From NCBI GenBank assembly GCA_030789695.1, contig CM061132.1, positions 154,486,817-154,550,816 of the forward strand: 64,000 bases of DNA, in the 5' to 3' direction. The translations under genes and the position numbers were made by a program. Source of the stretch: Scilla litardierei. Lineage: Eukaryota; Streptophyta; Magnoliopsida; Asparagales; Asparagaceae. Shown piece after piece: positions 56,819-64,000 of the stretch. A model generated the notes under the pieces. The model worked only from the letters and a program-made list of their open reading frames with translations, made no database searches and was not told where the DNA came from. The first letter of the stretch is position 1, and every line of letters starts with the position of its first letter.

Positions 56819-57700
56819 CTATTGGAAAGAATACACCATGTCAAATGGAGGATCTCGGATGTATAACGGTGGTGGCAACTGCTCGATCATATCCTTTCGC
56901 TCCTCCGCGAGCGTCGCCACGTCCGATGCTCTACCTCCATTGCGAGCATCAATGGCAAGCGACACAACCCCAAGCATCTCCTTATGATGGATTCCTGCAA
57001 AATGGGGGAGATAGGTCGTGTCAAAAATAGTTGGGCGAGAGCGCCCATCCAAGTGAAAAGCCGCCAGAATGGGTCGTCAAAATGACTAAATGAATTTACG
57101 ATCAAATGACGACAATCCGAATCATTATGATATGGAATTAAAAAATTTGATTCGGGGGTGGAGGAAAAAGAAAGATGGGAACTTTCCTGAAATGTGATGC
57201 TAGGCTCGGGGTGATGCACGGCCTCAGGAGGATGTGGAAGTGGCTGCAGAGAGAAAACTGGAGTAAGGGGGAGCTCGGGCTCAATATATACCATCTCGTA
57301 ATCCCCGTCACTATCCTCGTCCTCGACATCAATATCCACAATCTCTGCGGCACTACCCACAACTGGTAAGTGCTCCTGATAAACCTCCTCGATGACTGGC
57401 AAGTGCGCATCCTGAGGCGAGGGAAGTGACATCTGTGACAGGACTGGAGGTGGGCTCGTCTCGGGCAAATCCAAGCACGCATCATCCTCGCCATCCCAGA
57501 AATAGTTCATCTTAGTCGTCCTCCCAAAGTACTCAACCGCCTCGACCTGTGAAGCTAACTCTGAAGTGGACTGTGGCTCAGGCTCCATGGTGTCCTCAAT
57601 CTTCTCTAGGCCATCATGCACTTCTGCTTCATCCTCAACCTCAAAGTGAAAATGCATCGTGTCACCGTCGTGGTCGACACGCACTCCATCATTCGTCTCC
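56819..57700 (-). pseudogene. Gag of gag-only element 2, C-terminal part, frameshifted
   Basis: Reads NDGVRVDHDGDTMHFHFEVE at the right, then the acidic middle region (PETSPPPVLSQMSLPSPQDA), highly similar to copy 1. Near 57,050 the frame shifts, and the conserved end (EQLPPPLYIRDPPFDMVYSF) continues in another frame to 56,819. The N-terminal half is beyond the insertion of family C. Confidence 0.75.
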
Positions 57701-58164
57701 TGATCGCACCCCGGATACACGTCCCGAGGCGACGATTGTAGTTTTACCGCAAGCGCACGGCGAAGTGGCGAGCGGGTATCGAACACGAGGAGGTGGTGTT
57801 GGCCCCAATCTATCCTAGGTTGGTTTGACTATGAATGTTTTATTGGTGGAGATGGCTATGGTATGATATAATGGAAATGGTGGTGGATGTCGGTGTCGAT
57901 GATAAAGAAATCGGTCAAATATCGATTCAAATACAATATAATAAAAGAGGGAATTTGCCTTGCGGCGATCCTGTCACAATCGTCGGGCAAAGTATGGGGA
58001 TATAAAATCAAATAAAGACGTCTAGGGTTAGGGAATTCCCACTACGGATCGTCATACATCATCGTAAATAGTGAATCTCAATATTACTAGACTTGCATTG
58101 AGGTGAACTAGTCGTAACTGAATATAGAACCAAGCTCACGCTCTCGCGCTATTGCCGGTCTATA

Positions 58165-58475
58165 GCAACCTAGATTAGAGCCCAATCTCTTGCAAACCCT
58201 AACCTAAGCCACTAGCATGAAGATCGACGTCATCGTTCAATCGCTCCTCGAGCCCACTCTCGTGCAAACTCGAGTTACGATCTAGGTTGTGATAGTTCGT
58301 ATTCGTCCAATCTCTTGCAAACGAATATGGGTATAGATTTACAATTAAAAATCCTAGCTTTGGTCCAATCTCTTGCAAACCAAATCTAGAGAAACCCAAT
58401 TGTAAACCTAAATTGAATATCTAGGCCTTCCCATCGATTAGAATCCAACCTCTTGCAAACCCTAGATCGATGGAA
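58165..58475 (-). repeat. Five-hairpin array with constant apex, family C LTR
   Basis: Apical motif at 58,181, 58,253, 58,306, 58,364 and 58,444, at almost the same spacing as family B (72, 53, 58, 80 against 73, 53, 58, 80). The stems differ from B but still pair: CTCGAG/CTCGAG, TATTCG/CGAATA, CTAGCTTTGG/CCAAATCTAG and CATCGAT.../ATCGATGG. In the second hairpin the tip changes from CAA/UUG to CAC/GUG around the same GAGA tetraloop, a compensatory change. Confidence 0.8.
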
Positions 58476-58940
58476 ATCCCTAGCTATCCGTAATAAATCA
58501 ATCACAACCTAACCTCCTAGCAATTCTAGCAATTTAGAAATTCATTCATCACAAATATGAAATTAGATCCATAGGGTTCATCCACATGCCCTAGAACATC
58601 AAATCTACTCAAGCATAGCAACAACGATATAGGAATCAATAAAAACAATTGCTTGCATGTAAAAAGATAGCAAATCAAAGATTCAAATAATAAGAATAGA
58701 AATACTTAGCTTTGATGAAGAATTCCAATCCAAATACAAGCCTTTTGATCCAAGAGGGGGCCTAGGGCATGGCCTAACCTCTAAAATAAACTCTAATAAA
58801 ACATAATGGGGATCCCCTCTAATGGTGGCTACAAACCCCTTAAATACTCCCCCAAAACCCTAGCAAAAAACCCTCGAAAACCCCTCAAATTCGTGCCCAA
58901 AAACAGCCCAAACCGCAACTTAAAATCTGGGCCCAGGCCG

Positions 58941-59490
58941 CACTCGGCCGAGTGGAATATGTGACCCGGCCGAGTGACACTGACATGCAAATTCCAGCAT
59001 TGCAGCGTCAACTTGCAGAAATTCCCCAGTTTTCATCCGACCTCCGATTTGCGCGTTCTTGGCGGCGTTGGAATCGTCATGAAGTCTACTATCCATAAAA
59101 AATATGAGAAAAATAATTTACCCACTGGAATGATAGCAGATTTCAAAAGAGTTGGAGGATGTCTGAAAATCTGGGCGCTACGTGTCCTCGGAGTCACTCG
59201 GTCAAGTGGCAAATGTCACTCGGCCGAGGGGCATTTGGTACTCGGGCGGACGGCTTTCGTCACTCGGCCGAGTCGGGATTCTGGGGCAGACTGATGGATT
59301 ACAGTAAGTTGGACATTTTGGTTTGCCGTCGTCTGGGTGCCACTCGGACGGACGGAGTCTCCTCACTCGGCCGAGTCGGCGTGCGATGCTCGGCCGAGTG
59401 CACGCCGATACATCTCTGTTGCGTGTCTGATCTGGCCGGCTGAGCGGGGTCTCAATGCTCGGCCGAGTGACTCCTTCACTCGGCCGAGTG
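58941..59490 (-). promoter_or_regulatory. CTCGGCCGAG palindrome array in U3 of family C
   Basis: Copies at about 58,943, 59,219 (partial), 59,259, 59,367, 59,390, 59,457 and 59,477, with variants such as CCCGGCCGAG and ACTCGGGCGGACG. The array begins about 90 bp upstream of the TATA box on the minus strand. Confidence 0.65.
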
Positions 59491-59797
59491 GCATGCTGAA
59501 AATGCCCAATCTTCATCTTTTCGCTCCCCCGTCGCTCCTACGACGTTCTTTCTTCTTCCACTCCTCTTCCATTGCAGAATAACCCTCAAAAGGGCCATGG
59601 TTGACACTCCGGAGTGGGTGCAAATCCTCTTGATCTCACAATCGATCCAAATCGCTCCATATTTCCTGAAATACGACAAAAACAAGAAATAGTGAAAAGT
59701 ATCGCAATATTGTCGAATAATCGTGAAAAGCGTGATATGGGCGATCAAAACGGTATGCAAATATGCAGAAAAAAAGGTGTAAAATATGGAGTGATCA

Positions 59798-61807
59798 AAA
59801 TCCCCCAAGCTTACCTCTTACTCGTCCTCGAGGAAGATAAGTAGAGAGACGAACTCGGGAGATGAAAATAAAGAAAATGAAACGAAAGAAAAAGAAAGAA
59901 CACGAGGTGGAAGTGGTTGCTAGATTATTTTCTCAGATCTCAAGCCATAAGCTACACATCACGATAACTTGGAAAATACGAATCACATGCTATAAGGATT
60001 TCAAATCTTACTTAGACATGGTACTTGCAAGCTTTTAAGAGCAATAAGAGGGACTCTCTAAATTCATACAATCAATTCATATCCACATCACACATTTCAT
60101 AGAACTTAATATACAAATGTTGGCAATGCACTTTTCAATCAAGAGTTATAAATGAAGCATATAAGATACACACCAAGCATGCAATAGAGAATAGAATAAA
60201 AGTCATGGCATTCACATATTTATTTCAAATCATGAAAAATCTCCATATCTAATATATTTTGCAAAGTCTAAGCATTATCGAATATTCCCATTCATGCACG
60301 TCTCCACTCTAATGTCATACTCACTCATATGGTCAAATCAATTCACCCCCCCAAGCTTAGCTTGAGGCGTCGCATCCAAAGGAATATAATAGTGGAAAAT
60401 GGGATTTTTGCCTTGGTTTTCCCAAGTATTTTGTGGCTCCAATAATGAGATAGAGAAACATTTTTTTTTCTTTTTTTTTCTTTTTCCTTTTTTTTTGAAC
60501 ATTTTGTTTCTCATTTTTCTTTTTGGATTTTTGTAGGAGCTATATGATTTGTATTTTTGGATTTTGGCTCCTTTTTGGCTTTTTGGACTTTTTGGAGCTA
60601 ACTTTTTCTTTTGTGGGGATTTTTGGGAAATAGATGCGATATAAGTAGCTTTAGGAGGTGAACTCAAGTGACATGTGGAGAATAAAAAGATATATGTGGA
60701 GAAAGAAATAATGTAACGCTCGATTCACTCTAAGATGTGCACGAACGGTTCAATAAAATAATACTTCAACTAAAACTCATATGTAAGCATGGATATTCTC
60801 AATCATCTCAATAAAATGTGAAGTCAAGAGGTAAGGCGCACAATCATATCAGGCATGCAACAGAAGGTGAATAAGACAATAAAATTGATGCTTCAGATAT
60901 ACTAATGATGCGTGAATCTTGGTGCATTTCCAACAAAAGCATACTAAACACTAATCCATACATTCAGTTTCAATTAATATCATGCATTCATGTAGAGGAA
61001 TCATCAAAAGAAATAGATTTGCAAGAACATGTGAATAGCAAGACTATGGAATACTCTAAGTAGCATGGCGATGAATAATAAGCATCGTGATGGTTGCTAA
61101 AGCAATAAGAGATATCATCATAAGGAACAAATCTAGCAAAAGAAGAGAAAGAAAAATAAAGAAATAAGAAAAAATAAAAGAGAGGAAAGAAAAGAAAAGA
61201 AAATCAAGCACACAATTTGATGCATGAACACACATAAAAGGAAAATAAGATGGAAAAATCAAAAAGATGATGCGAAAATTTGAAAAATTTTAAAAACCCT
61301 AAAATAAAGTAAAAATGCAACTAATGCATCTAAATGGCATGGAAATGCACTCCCCCAAGCTTAAACTTCACATTGTCCTCGATGTGATCATAATGAAAGA
61401 ATATGAGGAACAACGATAATAACAAGGGGGTGAATGAAAAATGATGAAATGAATGACATGAAATCCTAATGCAACTACATGCACATACAATGATGCATGA
61501 GAGCGCCTTCCCCCAAGCTTATACCAAACAATCCTATTCAAATGACTTGACCAAAAATGTCATGGCTTTGCAAAGCGTGATCAAGTCAAACGAATAAGAA
61601 AGTAAGGTTTCACTTGAAAGAAATGCTCGATGGTGGTGAGCAAAAGGATGTGACACATCAAAATATGGAGAGGGCAATTAATATATATAATGGGTTTGGG
61701 GTGTAAAAATTTTTGTTGCCGTCAATAGAGGTGATATTTATTCAAGCAAATCTATACGGTCCTCTCGCTGTCAAGAGGATTCGAGTTTATTTAAAGCATA
61801 AAAATTT
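59798..61807 (-). other. 3' UTR and PPT of family C
   Basis: PPT module beside the LTR (AAATCCCCCAAGCTTACCTC, then CGTCCTCGAGGAAG), with further CCCCCAAGCTTA modules at about 60,347, 61,351 and 61,508. It shares blocks with families A and B over its length. Poly-T/TTTTC tracts lie at 60,460-60,500. No protein gene is seen. Confidence 0.6.
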
Positions 61808-63412
61808 CTACACTACTGGATTGATATCACCTATAGCAAAAGGCGGATCCAATATCTTTGCCGGTGCAGGCAACTGCTCCAACTGCTCCTTCCGTGGCTC
61901 CGCCAGGCTCGTATGTCCACGGACTCCATCAGACTCCAGCAATGCGGCTCCCAGCACCTCTCCAAGGACTCCACCTGTACCCTGCAAGAGATAAGCCGCA
62001 TCAATCTGATGTGGATAATTCTTCCCCAAAATAAATGTATTCCAAAGAGGGTCATCAACATAAGTATTTAAAATTAAAAACGGTTGACAACACTTCCCTG
62101 GAAATAAATCTCTACTCTCGTGTACCACATCGATCAACTCCACATTGTTCGCCTCAGGTTGTTCAGGTAGCTCGGGCATATAAGCGTAGGTCTCATCAGG
62201 CAGCTCCTCATCATCGTCAGACCTATCCCATCGCACCTCCTGATCATATTCAATAGCATCCATGGGTGCTAACTCCTCGCTCTCCTCCTCGTATACGTCC
62301 CATCGTACCTCTTGATCGTATGTACATGAATCCTGCAAAAGGCATGATGAGTCGCCAAAATCGGAATCATAAAAAACATCATACACGGGAGGAGAATCAA
62401 ATGTAGGAGATGAGGGAGTAAAGAGATCTCCCTGAAGGGGAGCCATAAGCTTTGTGGGATTGTCCTCAACATCAGTAGAAGCATGGTCCTCTGAGGGATG
62501 CTCAGCCTCTGTAGAAGGTGGGGATGGATGCGGTAGCTTGAAAGGAGGGGGGTACAGTTCGGGCTCCATCTGTGTGCAGATGTCATCGTCCAAAGTCACG
62601 TCCTCCTCGATGGTCTGCTCCACTACTGTATGCATGACCTCCACAATAATATCCTCTGATGGTATAGGCTGCTCTGACTCAGGTGGGTGGCAGGGGGAGG
62701 CGATGACGGCATAAGGTGGCTCTATAGGCTCATGTATCTCGGCCATGGTGTAAAAATGGGTCTTGTGCCCCTCAATTAGAGCGTAGACTCCATCATCAAT
62801 TGTGCCTGTGGAAGAGATACAATGAGTAATAAAGTTTTGAAATTCAAGCTCAAAAGGATCACCTGCCGTTATTGTCAATGGACCGGAATTTCGAACTATG
62901 TCGACAATGTTTCTCAATAGGTCCGTGTATGTGTCCTCCTTTAGCAACTCAGATGTCTCTATTTGTGGAGTGTTGATGGTGTAAAGGTGGATATGATCAC
63001 CTTCAAGTGAAGCATACACTCCATCTATGATAGTACCTGCGCTAGAGACATTAGCCATAACAAAATCGATGAATACTTGGTCGTATGGTTTACTTACCGT
63101 AACGATTAGTGAACCAGTAGATCGAGCATCATCTATCATTTGCTCCAAGGCTGCTGCCAACTGCAAATCACTGAACTTTCCCACTTGCATCCTCTTCAAA
63201 AACTCACGTGAGGGTCCCTTTAGCCTTCTAGTGAAGATATCAAATAGCGTGGAGTCATTCCACTCATGGTCTGACTCCGTCTGGAACATTTCTAACATTC
63301 CTTCAAACCTAGACAAGGCTTCCCCGAAGGATTCTCCATCAGCCTGATAGAATGCGGCGAGATATATGTAGGATTGTATAGAGCCCGCCCGCATTTTCTT
63401 TGGAAGCACCAT
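61808..63412 (-). CDS. Gag-derived protein of family C with internal duplication
   Basis: An open frame of 534 aa; ATG at 63,412 is 181 bases from the primer site. Residues about 10-95 resemble the C-terminal half of Retrotrans_gag (GESFGEALSRFEGMLEMF, DIFTRRLKGPSREFLKRM). Two copies of a domain of about 57 residues I do not recognise follow, at about 87-146 and 166-222, each ending in a GT(I)xDGVYAxxEG core and HxYTxN/M. An acidic, Pro-rich region has two YDQEVRWD motifs. The last 80 residues (DDPLWNTF, IDAAYL, LGAALLES, EQLPAP, ILDPPFA) match the end of the gag-only protein at 21,969. No zinc knuckle, protease or polymerase is present. It presumably assembles with proteins of an autonomous relative; this is inference. 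Confidence 0.7.
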   Translation of the reverse strand: MVLPKKMRAGSIQSYIYLAAFYQADGESFGEALSRFEGMLEMFQTESDHEWNDSTLFDIFTRRLKGPSREFLKRMQVGKFSDLQLAAALEQMIDDARSTGSLIVTVSKPYDQVFIDFVMANVSSAGTIIDGVYASLEGDHIHLYTINTPQIETSELLKEDTYTDLLRNIVDIVRNSGPLTITAGDPFELEFQNFITHCISSTGTIDDGVYALIEGHKTHFYTMAEIHEPIEPPYAVIASPCHPPESEQPIPSEDIIVEVMHTVVEQTIEEDVTLDDDICTQMEPELYPPPFKLPHPSPPSTEAEHPSEDHASTDVEDNPTKLMAPLQGDLFTPSSPTFDSPPVYDVFYDSDFGDSSCLLQDSCTYDQEVRWDVYEEESEELAPMDAIEYDQEVRWDRSDDDEELPDETYAYMPELPEQPEANNVELIDVVHESRDLFPGKCCQPFLILNTYVDDPLWNTFILGKNYPHQIDAAYLLQGTGGVLGEVLGAALLESDGVRGHTSLAEPRKEQLEQLPAPAKILDPPFAIGDINPVV

Positions 63413-63592
63413 CGCTGCAACAACTGTACCTGATCAATCAAAGTAAACAACCTGGAAAAGACGTCAGTGGTACAAAGAGAGATAAAGATAATAATAGTAG
63501 CAGGTGGTGGGGAAAAAAAATCTCTCTCAATGTTTTTTTAATGTAGTCTAATCAACCTAATTGTGACAAATTGGCACCCAACGGAAACACCT

Positions 63593-63609
63593 CCCCGGCA
63601 ACGGCGCCA
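63593..63609 (-). other. Primer binding site (tRNA-Asp) of family C
   Basis: CCCCGGCAACGGCGCCA, a perfect match to the plant tRNA-Asp(GTC) 3' end, then AAAACT (63,610-63,615) and the LTR. Identical in sequence and gap to family B. Confidence 0.85.
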
Positions 63610-63615
63610 AAAACT

Positions 63616-64000
63616 TGATCGCACCCCGGATACACGTCCCGAGGCGACGATTGTAGTTTTACCGCAAGCGCACGGCGAAGTGGCGAGCGGGTATCGAACA
63701 CGAGGAGGTGGTGTTGGCCCCAATCTATCCTAGGTTGGTTTGACTATGAATGTTTTATTGGTGGAGATGGCTATGGTATGATATAATGGAAATGGTGGTG
63801 GATGTCGGTGTCGATGATAAAGAAATCGGTCAAAAATCGATTCAAATACAATATAATAAAAGAGGGAATTTGCCTTGCGGCGATCCTGTCACAATCGTCG
63901 GGCAAAGTATGGGGATATAAAATCAAATTAAGACGTCTAGGGTTAGGGAATTCCCACTACGGATCGTCATACATCATCGTAAATAGTGAATCTCAATATT
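63616..64000 (-). repeat. Right (5') LTR of family C, partial
   Basis: Starts TGATCGCACCCC and follows 57,701-58,085 with only a couple of substitutions up to the window end. The hairpin and promoter regions of this copy lie outside the window. Confidence 0.9.

Larger units (their letters stand above)
53941..57700 (-). mobile_element. gag-only LTR retrotransposon, copy 2 (interrupted, right part outside window)
   Basis: Left LTR 53,941-55,640, then PPT, 3' UTR and the C-terminal part of gag. It is broken at 57,700 by the family C element, so the rest presumably lies beyond 64,000. It is related to copy 1 but clearly diverged along LTR and gag. The target sequence on the left is CTACC (53,936-53,940); the matching copy is outside the window. 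Confidence 0.85.
57701..59797 (-). repeat. Left (3') LTR of family C
   Basis: 2,097 bp, TGATCGCACCCC to AGTGATCA. The order is the same as in family B: in the minus direction a CTCGGCCGAG array (59,490-58,941), a TATA box GTATTTAAGGGG (58,837-58,850), then five hairpins (58,459-58,181). It is clearly homologous to family B LTR in parts. Confidence 0.92.
57701..64000 (-). mobile_element. Non-autonomous Athila-like element, family C (right LTR runs past window end)
   Basis: Left LTR 57,701-59,797, internal region 59,798-63,615, right LTR from 63,616 to beyond the window. Minus orientation: primer site and gag at the right, PPT at the left. Only one protein is encoded; there is no protease, RT or integrase. 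The first 380 bp of the right LTR match the left LTR almost perfectly, so the insertion is recent. Confidence 0.9.

Overview
The window is plant nuclear DNA, almost certainly from a flowering plant. It holds one intact-looking single-copy gene, an NPH3/RPT2-like (NRL) BTB-domain gene at 44,557-46,653 in four exons. It sits among roughly 60 kb of nested Ty3/gypsy LTR retrotransposons with TG...CA termini, 5-bp target-site duplications and plant-type lineages (Tat-like, Athila-like, Tekay/Del-like, gag-only elements). The species cannot be told from the sequence. No rRNA, tRNA, CRISPR or bacterial-type genes were seen.

Layout of the left nest (1-43,882). A minus-oriented Tat-like element forms the outer shell: its 3' LTR ends at 306 and its 5' LTR lies at about 43,146-43,882. 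It carries an antisense (+ strand) extra ORF with its own TATA box and introns (537-9,406), now broken by two solo LTRs (848-4,290 and 5,118-8,434, both with perfect TSDs). Inside it lies an internally deleted Athila-like element (family A, 9,407-42,860). The right LTR of that element was hit by a Tekay/Del-like element with no coding capacity (13,555-42,059, TSD AATTT). That element in turn received a 0.8-kb hAT-type MITE (15,933-16,724, 8-bp TSD), a gag-only element (19,136-25,450, TSD TTACT) and a non-autonomous Athila-like element (family B, 25,878-37,863, TSD GTCGT). Five of the junctions are exact to the base, so the insertion order can be read directly.

Right part (43,883-64,000). The NRL gene is followed by a Tat-like LTR remnant with a 316-bp duplication (46,951-48,012), then a Tekay/Del-like LTR shared by two internal regions (48,748-51,046) and a decayed gag-PR-RT-RNase H (51,047-53,940). 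A second gag-only element (53,941 onward) interrupts this and is itself interrupted by a third Athila-like family (C, 57,701 to beyond the window).

How the parts work together. Families A, B and C and the gag-only elements contain no reverse transcriptase or integrase in this window, so they must be mobilised in trans. B, C and the first gag-only element have a tRNA-Asp-type primer site, and all share a purine-rich 3' end. B and C have, in the transcribed part of the LTR, five hairpins with a constant 16-nt apical sequence ending in a GAGA tetraloop and variable but compensating stems, at nearly identical spacing. This looks like an RNA recognition array (packaging or dimerisation are candidate roles) and is the most interesting signal here. 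Several LTR families also carry arrays of short palindromes just upstream of the TATA box, and family B has a second such array plus TATA box in front of its Athila-type ORF.
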